Made by a program: the position numbers and the translations under genes. Source: Chryseobacterium piperi (lineage in GTDB: Bacteria > Bacteroidota > Bacteroidia > Flavobacteriales > Weeksellaceae). From it: a stretch of 64,000 nucleotides of DNA. Positions within the stretch are counted from its first letter, which is position 1. The number at the start of each line of letters is the position of its first letter. Below are positions 1 to 7,883 of the stretch, one piece after another. The notes beneath the pieces are model-generated. The model saw only the letters and a program-made list of their open reading frames with translations. It had not been told where the DNA came from and did not search any database. The stretch is from positions 744,001-808,000 of the forward strand of contig NZ_CP023049.2 in NCBI RefSeq assembly GCF_002285635.2, written 5' to 3'.

Positions 1-366
1 CACCATACAAGTTCGTTCCCGGATGGAAGCTATGGAGGCGTTCCTGTGGGGTATATCTTCAGGTTACCTGAGGGAAAGAATGTTTATTTGGCAGGTGATA
101 CAGGAGTAATGGCTGATATGGAATTATTTCCAAGATTATACGGAAAGCTTGATTTATCCATTTTACCAATTGGAAGCCATTATACAATGTGTCCGAGAAA
201 AGCAGCATTTGCAGCAGCAGAATTATTGAAAACTCCAAAAGTAATCGGATGTCATTTTGATACATTTCCAGCGATTGAGATCAATCATGAAAGTGCATTA
301 AAACATTTTAGTGATAAAAATGTTGAACTTGTTTTGCCGAAATTGGGAGAGGAGTTTGAATTTTAA
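1..366 (+). CDS. UPF0173-type metal-dependent hydrolase (5' end outside window)
   Basis: C-terminal part of a metallo-beta-lactamase-fold hydrolase of the UlaG/UPF0173 type; the frame is open from base 1, so the true start lies upstream. The visible part begins HHTSSFPDGSYGG, then shows the metal-ligand motif AGDTG (near residue 38 of the visible part), LPIGSHYTM, and GCHFDTFP, matching the family's conserved His and Asp ligands. These are cytoplasmic hydrolases, mostly of unknown substrate. A GTG at base 46 could be taken as a start but would cut off the conserved HHTS segment. The SRP RNA gene converges on it from the other strand. Confidence 0.85.
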   Translation, partial: HHTSSFPDGSYGGVPVGYIFRLPEGKNVYLAGDTGVMADMELFPRLYGKLDLSILPIGSHYTMCPRKAAFAAAELLKTPKVIGCHFDTFPAIEINHESALKHFSDKNVELVLPKLGEEFEF

Positions 367-383
367 ACTAAGAGAAATAAAAA

Positions 384-481
384 ATGGCAAGCTATCTACA
401 TCACACCGCTACGACCAATTACCTTTGCTGTGTTCCCACCCTGGAGGATTCTCAGGAGCTGGTTGTGTAGGACTTGCCGGT
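384..481 (-). ncRNA. ffs: Signal recognition particle RNA (small bacterial type)
   Basis: Read on the minus strand, the sequence contains the SRP domain IV hallmark: CAGG, GUG, the GGAA tetraloop, CAC, AGCA (about 426-444), a short stem flanked by the conserved symmetric internal loop that binds Ffh. The ends pair: GGCAAG (478-473) with CUUGCC (391-386), giving a hairpin of about 97 nt followed by a U-rich stretch that would terminate it. A perfect TATCTTTG promoter box lies just upstream. The RNA acts with Ffh in co-translational targeting of membrane proteins. Ends are estimated from pairing and could be off by a few bases. Confidence 0.85.
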
Positions 482-482
482 G

Positions 483-490
483 CAAAGATA
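483..490 (-). promoter_or_regulatory. Promoter -7 box of the SRP RNA gene
   Basis: The minus strand reads TATCTTTG, an exact match to the Bacteroidetes -7 consensus TAnnTTTG. It ends 5 bases before the first base of the terminal stem of the RNA, which fixes the likely transcription start near 478. No clear TTG at -33 was seen, only a T-rich stretch. Confidence 0.65.
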
Positions 491-611
491 GGAATTAATT
501 ATAAATTTGAAAATAATATTACAGAAAAATGAACGAAAAAATGCTTTATAAGAGCTAAAATACTGACATATAGAGCAATAATTTTTAAATAATTTTTCTA
601 AAAATAAGAAT

Positions 612-1190
612 ATGACGAAAAGTCCATCCACATTAGGAATTATACTATTTATCGCTACAATGATTGTTTTTTTTATAGCGTACTTCTTCTTCTCAGGAAT
701 TCAGTATTTTGATACATCACTCAAAATCAATGCATTCGTATTACCCGTTCTCTATGCCGGTGTTGCATTCTGGTCGGTAAAATCCCACTGGAACAATCAT
801 AAAATGGGTTTTAGAGAAGCTTTTAAAAGATCTTTCGTTCCCATGTTTATTGGCGGAATTCTTTCCATCTTCAGCATTTATGCATTCTTAAATTTTGTTG
901 ATACAGATGCTAAAAAGCTGTTGAATTACCAATATGTTGAAAGACAAAAATCAGAGCTGGATACAGAGTATCAGTCTGCAAGAAAAATTTTAAAACATCA
1001 AAAAGATATTGATGAGCTGGATCAAAAATATAATGAGCGGGTTCAAAGCTTTTCTCCGGAAGCGGTTAAAGGAAAAGATATGCTTACAGCAAGTCATTTT
1101 TCAGGATATTTTGCAGCAATTCTTATATTTTACGTAGTTTTGTCACTGTTTTTCGGAGCGTTTTTCAGAACAAAAACGATTCACCAATAA
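612..1190 (+). CDS. DUF4199 domain membrane protein
   Basis: 192-residue integral membrane protein resembling the DUF4199 family of Bacteroidetes, whose function is unknown. Three hydrophobic segments lie in the first 110 residues, then a charged, coiled-coil-like stretch (about 115-160), then a last membrane segment before the C-terminus. It is followed after 16 bases by a GT2 glycosyltransferase, an order that suggests co-transcription and perhaps a role in lipid-linked sugar transfer; that link is inference from position only. Confidence 0.75.
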   Translation: MTKSPSTLGIILFIATMIVFFIAYFFFSGIQYFDTSLKINAFVLPVLYAGVAFWSVKSHWNNHKMGFREAFKRSFVPMFIGGILSIFSIYAFLNFVDTDAKKLLNYQYVERQKSELDTEYQSARKILKHQKDIDELDQKYNERVQSFSPEAVKGKDMLTASHFSGYFAAILIFYVVLSLFFGAFFRTKTIHQ

Positions 1191-1206
1191 TTTTTATAAA
1201 AATTAA

Positions 1207-2157
1207 ATGAATTTATCTATAATTATTCCGCTATTGAATGAGGAAGCCTCTCTGGAAGAATTGTTTTCCAGGATTGATACTGTTTGCAAAACAAACAATT
1301 TATCATATGAAGTTTGGTTTGTAGATGACGGAAGTACAGATTTATCGTGGAATATTATTGAGAACATGAAGGTTCAGTATCCTCAGATTCACGGTATTAA
1401 ATTTTCCAGAAATTATGGAAAGTCCCAGGCGCTCCATGCTGCTTTTGAAAGAGCGAACGGGGAAGTGGTTGTTACCATGGATGCTGATTTACAAGACTTT
1501 CCTGAAGAGATTCCGGAATTATACAAAATGGTCATTGAAGACAATTATGATATTGTATCAGGTTGGAAGAAAAAACGTTTTGATAACGTAATGACGAAAA
1601 ACGTTCCTTCTAAACTGTTTAATGCAGCAGCAAGAAAAGTTTCTGGTGTGGAACTTCATGATTTCAATTGTGGCCTAAAAGCCTATAAAAAACAGGTGGT
1701 TAAATCCATTGATGTTTACGGAGACATGCACAGATATATCCCTGTTTTAGCTGCTAATGCAGGATTCAGAAGAATTACAGAAAAAGAAGTTCAACATCAG
1801 GCACGACCTTACGGAACTTCAAAATTCGGAACCGAAAGATTTATCCGTGGTTTCCTTGATTTAGTAACTCTTTGGTTTGTAAGTCGTTTTGGCGGAAGGC
1901 CTATGCATTTCTTCGGTGCAGTGGGAACAATTATGTTCATTTTGGGTTTTCTTTCTGCACTTTGGCTGGGAGTTTCAAAATTAATTGATGTATCAAGAGG
2001 TATTTACGGACATCTGATCACCAATAATCCATGGTTTTTTATTGCACTTACCATGATGATTATGGGAACACTTCTTTTTATCGCAGGATTCTTAGGTGAA
2101 ATGATCATCAGAACCAACAGAGAGCATAAAAACTATAATATTGATGAAGTGATATAG
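1207..2157 (+). CDS. Family 2 glycosyltransferase, DPM1/GtrB-like
   Basis: 316-residue membrane-anchored GT2 enzyme. The GT-A domain shows VDDGSTD (residues 39-45) and the metal-binding DADLQD (92-97); the C-terminal third has two membrane helices (about 236-257 and 275-300). This layout is that of polyprenyl-phosphate sugar transferases such as dolichol-phosphate mannose synthase and GtrB, which charge a lipid carrier at the inner membrane. The acceptor and sugar cannot be read from sequence. It sits between the DUF4199 gene and a small membrane protein whose start lies one base after its stop, so the three genes probably form one operon. Confidence 0.88.
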   Translation: MNLSIIIPLLNEEASLEELFSRIDTVCKTNNLSYEVWFVDDGSTDLSWNIIENMKVQYPQIHGIKFSRNYGKSQALHAAFERANGEVVVTMDADLQDFPEEIPELYKMVIEDNYDIVSGWKKKRFDNVMTKNVPSKLFNAAARKVSGVELHDFNCGLKAYKKQVVKSIDVYGDMHRYIPVLAANAGFRRITEKEVQHQARPYGTSKFGTERFIRGFLDLVTLWFVSRFGGRPMHFFGAVGTIMFILGFLSALWLGVSKLIDVSRGIYGHLITNNPWFFIALTMMIMGTLLFIAGFLGEMIIRTNREHKNYNIDEVI

Positions 2158-2158
2158 T

Positions 2159-2551
2159 ATGGAAAATAATCTGCCAAAAATATATTCGAAAACGGCTATT
2201 TTAGGTTTTTCTATTCTTCTTTCTACGCTTTTTGGAGGGGTTTTACTGTATCAAAATTTATTGGATGTTAAAAAGAAAAAAGAAGCCTATATTGTACTGG
2301 GAATATCCATATTGATTACCATTGCCAGTATTATTATTGTTAATATACCAGAAAATCCTAAAAGTTCATTAGCTTACCTATGTGGTATAGGTGGAGGAAG
2401 TTTACTCTCGTATTATTTTGTTCCAAAATATTTTCCAAATGAGAGCGAATATCCTAAAAAGGCACTTTGGAAACCTATTATAATAGGATTAATGATCACA
2501 GCATGCTTTGTTGCAATTCTAATATATTCTAATTCTATTGAAAATGCTTAA
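2159..2551 (+). CDS. Hypothetical small membrane protein
   Basis: 130-residue protein with four predicted membrane helices (about 14-31, 42-60, 68-85, 102-124) and a short lysine-rich N-terminal segment. I do not recognise the family. The start follows the glycosyltransferase stop by one base and the end overlaps the next gene by 8 bases, so translation of the three is probably coupled. No catalytic motif is visible. Confidence 0.7.
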   Translation: MENNLPKIYSKTAILGFSILLSTLFGGVLLYQNLLDVKKKKEAYIVLGISILITIASIIIVNIPENPKSSLAYLCGIGGGSLLSYYFVPKYFPNESEYPKKALWKPIIIGLMITACFVAILIYSNSIENA

Positions 2552-3251
2552 AAGAAATTATTATTTATTAATCTTGATTTTTGTACTTTCTTCTTGCGGA
2601 AAAATAGCTCCCAAAGGAAATATTGAGAAAAAAGATATTGATGTTTCAGAATTTGTGAATCTGGATCTTGAAGGAAAGTTTAGGGTCTTTTATGCAAGAG
2701 GTCCCAAAAACTTTGTGGAAATAGAGACATATCCCAATATTGCTGGAAACCTGAAAGTTGATGTAAAAGACAAAACCCTTTTAATCAAGGAAAAAAGAGG
2801 AACAAAAAGAGTGGATTTTTATAATGTAACCATTTACTCTAAATACAATCTTGAGAAAGTTTCTATTTCAGATTCTGTAGAAATGAACATTTCTAGCGAA
2901 ATAAAAACCGATAATTTTAAGCTTAATCTTAAGAATAATGCTACATTTATAGGTTCAGTGAATACAAGAAGAGCAGAAGTAGAGATGGTGAACAGAAGTA
3001 GAGCGAACTTTTTAGGAGAAACAAAAAATGCTGTAATCAAAATTTCTGATACCGCAAGTTTAATAGCTCCCTACTGGAAAATCACCAATCTGAACATTGA
3101 TTCCAAAAATGGAAATTACGCTGAAGTTAATGTAAAAGATTCTTTGAAAGGTCACATCCAGAATACAGCTAAATTTCTTTATTATAATGATCCGATCCGT
3201 GCTTTTAAAATTGATAAAACGACGAGGGTTGAGAATAAGAGACTGGAATAG
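2544..3251 (+). CDS. DUF2807 (putative auto-transporter adhesin head) lipoprotein
   Basis: 235-residue lipoprotein with a signal peptide ending in the lipobox LSSC (Cys about residue 18). The rest is a repetitive beta pattern ('VEIETYPNIAGNLKVDVKD', then 'LKLNLKNN'-like strands) typical of the DUF2807 head-GIN domain, a beta-helix of unknown function that is common in Bacteroidetes. I start it at 2544, whose ATG overlaps the previous stop (ATGCTTAA); an in-frame ATG two codons upstream is also possible. Probably anchored to the outer membrane facing the periplasm or surface. Confidence 0.8.
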   Translation: MLKRNYYLLILIFVLSSCGKIAPKGNIEKKDIDVSEFVNLDLEGKFRVFYARGPKNFVEIETYPNIAGNLKVDVKDKTLLIKEKRGTKRVDFYNVTIYSKYNLEKVSISDSVEMNISSEIKTDNFKLNLKNNATFIGSVNTRRAEVEMVNRSRANFLGETKNAVIKISDTASLIAPYWKITNLNIDSKNGNYAEVNVKDSLKGHIQNTAKFLYYNDPIRAFKIDKTTRVENKRLE

Positions 3252-3257
3252 AGAGGT

Positions 3258-3785
3258 ATAAAGCTGGATGCTGGAAGAAAGAAGAAGGAGGTTAGAAGCT
3301 AGAGGAATTGAAGTACTGCGTATGGTGGAAGAGAGATAATATATTAAATTAAGTAATGAGTTTTAAATTTGAGAAATTAATTATCTGGCAAAAATCTATG
3401 GACTTTGGTGAGAAAATTTTTAATTTATCTCAAAATTTTCCAAAAGATGAGGCTTTTAATTTAACTTCACAAATTCGGAGAGCTTCGGATTCTATTGCTC
3501 TTAACATTTCAGAAGGAAGCATTTTGCAATCAAAACCGGAGTTTAAAAAATTTTTAGGATATTCTATTCGTTCTCTGGCTGAAGTAGTAACCTGCCTTTA
3601 TAAAAGTAAAAATAGAAAATACATTTCTGAAGAGAACTTTAATGAAGTGTATATGGAGAGTTATCATTTGATGAATCAAATTATAGCTTTCCGAAATCAA
3701 ATAAAAGAATAATAAATATGTGCTGGAAAGTGAACGTAGGACTATGGGAGTTTCCTACTTCCAACATCAAGCTTCCAGCTTTTAA
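3258..3785 (+). mobile_element. Candidate IVP element 1: S23 gene between inverted repeats
   Basis: The S23-like gene at 3356 is framed by related inverted segments. The left arm (3261-3277) reads AAGCTGGATGCTGGAAG. The reverse complement of 3758-3781 starts AAGCTGGA and ends TGTTGGAAG, matching 16 of 17 bases around a 7-base insertion. The right flank also folds on itself (GCTGGAA 3722-3728 with TTCCAGC 3773-3779; GTAGGA 3736-3741 with TCCTAC 3753-3758). There is no transposase. I infer a small mobile or decaying repeat unit; target-site duplications were not identified. Confidence 0.4.
3356..3712 (+). CDS. Four-helix-bundle protein, S23/IVP family
   Basis: 118-residue all-helical protein of the 23S rRNA intervening-sequence protein (IVP, S23) family, shown by FEKLIIWQKSMDF at the N-terminus and the core QIRRASDSIALNISEGS (residues 39-55). 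Family members were first found inside intervening sequences of 23S rRNA; the DGR accessory protein Avd has the same fold. Their biochemical role is unclear, though some bind nucleic acid. Here the gene is not in rRNA: it sits between a lipoprotein gene and phosphohexomutase, bracketed by inverted repeats. A second, divergent family member lies 1.8 kb downstream. Confidence 0.88.
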   Translation: MSFKFEKLIIWQKSMDFGEKIFNLSQNFPKDEAFNLTSQIRRASDSIALNISEGSILQSKPEFKKFLGYSIRSLAEVVTCLYKSKNRKYISEENFNEVYMESYHLMNQIIAFRNQIKE

Positions 3786-3800
3786 ATAACAAAATACAAT

Positions 3801-5516
3801 ATGACAACATTAGAAAAAGCAAAACTTTGGTTAAGTGATACATTCGATCAAGAAACGAGAGATGCTGTTCAACTTCTTATTGATAGCAATTCCCCTGATC
3901 TGGAAGACTCTTTTTATAGAGAGCTCGAATTCGGAACCGGAGGGATGAGAGGAATTATGGGAGTTGGAACTAATCGTTTAAATAAATATACTTTAGGGCA
4001 AGCTACACAGGGACTTGCGAATTATATGCTAAAGCAATTCCCTAATGAGGAAATCAAGGTAGCTATTGCTTATGATGTACGTAATAATTCCAAAGAATTT
4101 GGAAAACTGGTTGCTGATGTTTTAACAGCTAACGGAATTAAAGTACTGCTTTTCAAAGATCACAGACCTACTCCTGAATTATCTTTCACGGTTCGTGACA
4201 AAAAATGTAACGGTGGAATTGTTTTAACAGCTTCACATAATCCACCAGAATATAACGGATACAAAGTATATTGGAATGACGGAGCACAAATTGTTCCGCC
4301 ACATGATGAAGCAATCATCAATGAAGTATATTCTGTGAAGTTTGATGAAATTAAATTTGATGGGAACGATGATCTGATCGAATGGATCGGAGAAGAGCAG
4401 GATGATGTATACATCGATGCTTGTATTGAAAACTCTACTTATCAGAACGTAGGAAAAGAAAACTTGAATATTGTATTTACTTCCATTCATGGAACTACCT
4501 ATACAACGATTCCAAAGGCTTTAGCAAAAGCAGGATTTAAAAAAGTAGACCTTGTTAAAGAGCAAATGATTCCTAGTGGTAACTTCACTACAGTGGAATC
4601 TCCTAATCCTGAAGAACCGGCAGCATTGGAAATGGCTATGGATTTGGCAAGAATTACAAATGCTGATATTGTTATTGGAACAGATCCTGATGGAGACCGG
4701 TTAGGAATTGCAGTAAGAAACCTTGATGGTGAAATGCAGTTATTGAATGGTAACCAAACCAACACTATTCTAACCTACTATATTCTTAATGAATGGAGAA
4801 AACTGGATAAAATTACAGGGAAGGAATTTATAGGCTCTACCATTGTAACTTCAGATATCTTCTTTGATATTGCCCAAAAATTTGGAGTGGCTTGTAAAGC
4901 GGGTCTTACAGGATTTAAATGGATAGGTAAAATGATTCGTGAGGCAGAAGGAAAAGAAAAGTTTGTATGTGGGGGGGAAGAAAGTTTCGGGTTTATGACC
5001 GGAGATTTTGTTAGAGACAAAGACTCTTGCGGTAGTATTTTGCTGGCTTGCGAAATAGCAGCATGGTGTAAAGCTAATGGCAGAACGATGTATCAGTACA
5101 TGATAGAAATTTATCAGGAAACCGGAATGTATTATGAAGGATTGGTCAATCTTGTAAGAAAGGGTAGAGATGGAGCTGAAGAAATCCAGAACATGATGAA
5201 AAACTTCCGTGAAAACCCACCTAAGCAGATTGCAGGTTCTCCGGTTGAAGAAGTAAAAGATTTTAAAGAACAAACCAACTTTATCGTTTCCAAAAATGAG
5301 AAGCAGGTAATGAATGAGATTCCAAAATCTAATGTTCTGATTTATTATACGCAGGACGGAACTAAAGTGTGCGTACGACCTTCAGGTACAGAACCTAAAA
5401 TTAAATTTTACATTTCTGTAAAAGATATAATTACATCTGAAGCAGATTTCAGAGAAAAATTGGAATCTTTGGATGAGAAAATTGATCAGGTAAAGAAAGA
5501 CTTAGAATTAAATTAA
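3801..5516 (+). CDS. Phospho-sugar mutase (phosphoglucomutase/phosphomannomutase)
   Basis: 571-residue alpha-D-phosphohexomutase, cytoplasmic, interconverting hexose 1- and 6-phosphates to feed nucleotide-sugar and cell-wall synthesis. All four signature sites are present: phosphoserine loop TASHNPPEYNG (Ser145), metal loop DPDGDR (295-300), sugar-binding GGEESFG (about 392-398) and phosphate-binding RPSGTEPK (near 530). The length fits the long PgcA-like bacterial type. Whether glucose or mannose phosphate is preferred cannot be decided from sequence. It is flanked on both sides by S23/IVP genes with inverted repeats. Confidence 0.93.
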   Translation: MTTLEKAKLWLSDTFDQETRDAVQLLIDSNSPDLEDSFYRELEFGTGGMRGIMGVGTNRLNKYTLGQATQGLANYMLKQFPNEEIKVAIAYDVRNNSKEFGKLVADVLTANGIKVLLFKDHRPTPELSFTVRDKKCNGGIVLTASHNPPEYNGYKVYWNDGAQIVPPHDEAIINEVYSVKFDEIKFDGNDDLIEWIGEEQDDVYIDACIENSTYQNVGKENLNIVFTSIHGTTYTTIPKALAKAGFKKVDLVKEQMIPSGNFTTVESPNPEEPAALEMAMDLARITNADIVIGTDPDGDRLGIAVRNLDGEMQLLNGNQTNTILTYYILNEWRKLDKITGKEFIGSTIVTSDIFFDIAQKFGVACKAGLTGFKWIGKMIREAEGKEKFVCGGEESFGFMTGDFVRDKDSCGSILLACEIAAWCKANGRTMYQYMIEIYQETGMYYEGLVNLVRKGRDGAEEIQNMMKNFRENPPKQIAGSPVEEVKDFKEQTNFIVSKNEKQVMNEIPKSNVLIYYTQDGTKVCVRPSGTEPKIKFYISVKDIITSEADFREKLESLDEKIDQVKKDLELN

Positions 5517-5525
5517 TAAGATAAG

Positions 5526-5925
5526 TTATAAGTTTTGAGTTATAAATTATGAGTGAAAGTATTATTGGGAAAAAGAGTTTTGAATTCGCAATATGTATTG
5601 TTAACTTTTATAAGAGATTTAGTTCAGAAAAAAAAGAATTTATATTATCTAGACAAATTTTACGATCAGGGACATCCATTGGAGCGAATGTAAGAGAGGC
5701 ACTAAATGCTCAAAGTAAAATGGATTTTATTCATAAATTATCTATTTCACAAAAAGAATGTGATGAAACTATTTACTGGCTTGAGCTCTTATTTGCAACA
5801 GATTATATATCAAAAGAAGAATTTGAAAATCTAAGGAATCAAGCATCGGAAATTTTAAAGATAATCAGAAGCATTATTATAACGACTAAAAATAAAACTC
5901 ATAACTCATAATTAATAACTTATAA
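5526..5925 (+). mobile_element. Candidate IVP element 2: S23 gene inside 29-bp inverted repeats
   Basis: The left arm 5526-5554 and the reverse complement of the right arm 5897-5925 match at 24 of 29 positions without gaps; both begin TTATAAGTT and end TTATGAGT. The ATG of the enclosed gene (5549-5551) lies in the left arm and its TAA (5909-5911) in the right arm, so repeat and gene form one 400-bp unit. Transcribed, the arms would pair into a long stem, as in 23S rRNA intervening sequences. No target duplication was recognised. Confidence 0.55.
5549..5911 (+). CDS. Four-helix-bundle protein, S23/IVP family
   Basis: 120-residue helical protein of the S23/IVP family, with the core QILRSGTSIGANVREA (about 34-49) and a C-terminal helix rich in Ile and Lys. 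It is clearly divergent from the member at 3356, so the two are not a recent duplication. Start and stop codons both fall inside 29-base inverted repeats, so gene and repeats must have moved or evolved together. It lies between phosphohexomutase and an aminotransferase, with 32 bases to the upstream gene. Function unknown; RNA or DNA binding is inferred from relatives. Confidence 0.88.
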   Translation: MSESIIGKKSFEFAICIVNFYKRFSSEKKEFILSRQILRSGTSIGANVREALNAQSKMDFIHKLSISQKECDETIYWLELLFATDYISKEEFENLRNQASEILKIIRSIIITTKNKTHNS

Positions 5926-5954
5926 CATCGTAAAACAATAAATATTTAAATAAA

Positions 5955-7208
5955 GTGAAAGTTTCAAAATTAGCGGCGAACCTGATTGGTTCTGAAATTG
6001 TAAAAATTGGTAATGAAGTAAATGATTTAAAAGCAAAAGGAGCGGAGATAGCCAATCTTACTATTGGTGACCTGAATTCTAATATCTATCCGATTCCTGC
6101 AAAATTGAAGGAAGAGATTCAGAAGGCTTATCAGAATAATCTGACGAATTATCCGCCTGCGAATGGACTTTTATCTTTAAGAACAGAGGTTTCTAAGGAT
6201 CTTAAGAACCGATGGAATCTTGATTATTCTCCGAATGATATTCTGATTACTGCAGGTTCCAGACCTTTAATTTATGCAGTTTACAAAACTATTGTTGATG
6301 AAGGAGATAAAATTATCTATCCGATACCTTCATGGAATAATAATCACTATGCATACCTTACATCAGCTGATGCCGTTGAAGTGAAAACAACACCGGAAAA
6401 CAATTTTTTACCTACTGCTGCAGATCTTAAGCCTCACTTAAGCGGAGCTGTTTTATTAGCGCTTTGCTCACCATTGAACCCTACGGGAACGATGTTTACA
6501 AAAGATCAGCTTTCAGAAATTTGTGAACTGATTTTAGAAGAAAACAAAAAAAGAGGTGCAGATGAAAAGCCGTTGTACTTAATGTATGACCAGATTTACT
6601 CTAATCTTACTTTTGATGCTAAACATTTTGATCCTGTTTCTCTTTTTCCAGAAATGAAAGAATACACGATCTATATTGACGGTATTTCAAAATGTCTTGC
6701 TGCGACAGGTGTTCGTGTTGGATGGGGCTTTGGTCCTGCTCATATCATCGACAAAATGAAAGCGTTACTCACTCACGTAGGAGCATGGGCGCCAAAACCG
6801 GAACAAGAAGCTACCGCAAAATTCTATCAGAATACAGAAGATGTCAATACTTTTGTACATGACTTTAAAGGAAAGCTGGAGGAAATCCTGAAAGTTTTAC
6901 ACAAAGGAATCCAGGACCTTAAAGGAAAAGGTTTGGCAGTAGAAAGCATTGAACCGATGGGAGCTCTTTATCTTACGATCAAATTAGACTATATTGGTAA
7001 AACTAAACCAGATGGTACTGTGATTGAAAACTCTTCTGATCTTGTATTTTATCTGATCAATGAAGCTGGAGTAGCATTGGTCCCGTTCTCTGCCTTTGGA
7101 GAAGAAAAATCAGAACCTTGGTTCCGTGCTTCCGTAGGTGGATTAGCAGTAAATGAAATCGAAGTGATGATGCCAAAACTTGAGCAGGCACTGAACGGTT
7201 TGAAATAA
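5955..7208 (+). CDS. PLP-dependent aminotransferase, class I/II
   Basis: 417-residue fold-type I aminotransferase. Visible signature sites: CSPLNPTG (171-178), YDQIY (211-215, Asp binding the pyridine nitrogen) and the Schiff-base lysine in IDGISKCLAATGVRVG (Lys246), with a C-terminal WFRASVGG carrying the carboxylate-binding Arg. It resembles aspartate-type aminotransferases but the substrate is uncertain. The start codon is GTG at 5955, giving MKVSKLAANL; no in-frame ATG lies nearby. A strong terminator follows about 45 bases after the stop. Confidence 0.85.
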   Translation: MKVSKLAANLIGSEIVKIGNEVNDLKAKGAEIANLTIGDLNSNIYPIPAKLKEEIQKAYQNNLTNYPPANGLLSLRTEVSKDLKNRWNLDYSPNDILITAGSRPLIYAVYKTIVDEGDKIIYPIPSWNNNHYAYLTSADAVEVKTTPENNFLPTAADLKPHLSGAVLLALCSPLNPTGTMFTKDQLSEICELILEENKKRGADEKPLYLMYDQIYSNLTFDAKHFDPVSLFPEMKEYTIYIDGISKCLAATGVRVGWGFGPAHIIDKMKALLTHVGAWAPKPEQEATAKFYQNTEDVNTFVHDFKGKLEEILKVLHKGIQDLKGKGLAVESIEPMGALYLTIKLDYIGKTKPDGTVIENSSDLVFYLINEAGVALVPFSAFGEEKSEPWFRASVGGLAVNEIEVMMPKLEQALNGLK

Positions 7209-7254
7209 AATAAATGTCCACAATTAATTATTGGTGGCTAAGAATTTTTCATTA

Positions 7255-7291
7255 CAATAGGCTGTCCGAAAAACAGACAGCCTATTGTTTA
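7255..7291 (+). terminator. Rho-independent terminator after the aminotransferase
   Basis: Perfect 12-bp stem CAATAGGCTGTC (7255-7266) and its complement (7276-7287), 9-nt loop, followed by TTT and an AT-rich stretch. It ends the plus-strand aminotransferase transcript. Confidence 0.8.
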
Positions 7292-7329
7292 AATTTCAAA
7301 TAATCTTTATCTTAAAATAGGGTTTATTT

Positions 7330-7420
7330 AAAGGTAAATCGCGAAATCGCTGATTTGCTAAATTGTGGATTTAACGAGTGTTTGCATCTCGATGAAGAGA
7401 ATGCTCTTAAACCTATTTTT
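7330..7420. repeat. Word-reiterating intergenic repeat (aaatcgcg/atcgctga)
   Basis: This gap segment contains reiterated short words (aaatcgcgaaatcgctgatttgc) very like those in the larger repeat at 8617-8732. It has no open frame of note and precedes the DUF1272 gene. I read it as a decayed copy of the same intergenic repeat class. Confidence 0.4.
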
Positions 7421-7494
7421 TGTTATCCTATCTCTATATTCTTATTATTGTAGATTGATTTATAAAAATTATTATCCTTTGAAAAGCAGTTAAA

Positions 7495-7788
7495 ATGATG
7501 CTTGAAATTAGACCAATATGTGAACATTGTGGAAAACAATTACCCAATGAGAGTCAAGAAGCAATGATTTGTACTTTTGAATGTACATTTTGTTGTCATT
7601 GTGTGGAAACGATACTTGAAAATGTTTGCCCCAATTGTGGAGGTGGTTTTGAGAAAAGACCGGTGAGGCCGAAAGAGAAACTTGTAAAATATCCTGTTAA
7701 AACTGAGCCTTATCTGAAACCTGTAAATTTGGCAGAGTTTGAAAGTTTAAAGAACGAAAAGAAAAATATAAAACCTCACGACAGATAA
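7495..7788 (+). CDS. DUF1272 zinc-ribbon-like protein
   Basis: 97-residue small protein with a Cys-rich core: CEHCGKQLP near residue 9, MICTFECTFCCHC (about 23-35) and CPNCGGGF (about 45-52), followed by a basic, Pro/Lys-rich tail. This pattern is that of DUF1272, a presumed zinc-binding family of unknown function. The start used gives MMLEIRPICEHC; the second Met (7498) is equally likely. It stands alone between the aminotransferase terminator and kdsB. Confidence 0.85.
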   Translation: MMLEIRPICEHCGKQLPNESQEAMICTFECTFCCHCVETILENVCPNCGGGFEKRPVRPKEKLVKYPVKTEPYLKPVNLAEFESLKNEKKNIKPHDR

Positions 7789-7883
7789 ATAACTACAGTA
7801 TGGTATTCAAACGGTACATCTGGTATGTCTTTACCCTATAAAACTTTAAAATAAAGAAAACTATAAAAAATTAGAATCAAGCA

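Noticed and set aside
311..532. Plus-strand frame of 73 codons
   Set aside because: It runs through the SRP RNA gene on the other strand; its sequence is explained by the RNA.
3356..5911. Diversity-generating retroelement (S23 proteins resemble Avd)
   Set aside because: No reverse transcriptase, template repeat or variable repeat is present near either S23 gene.
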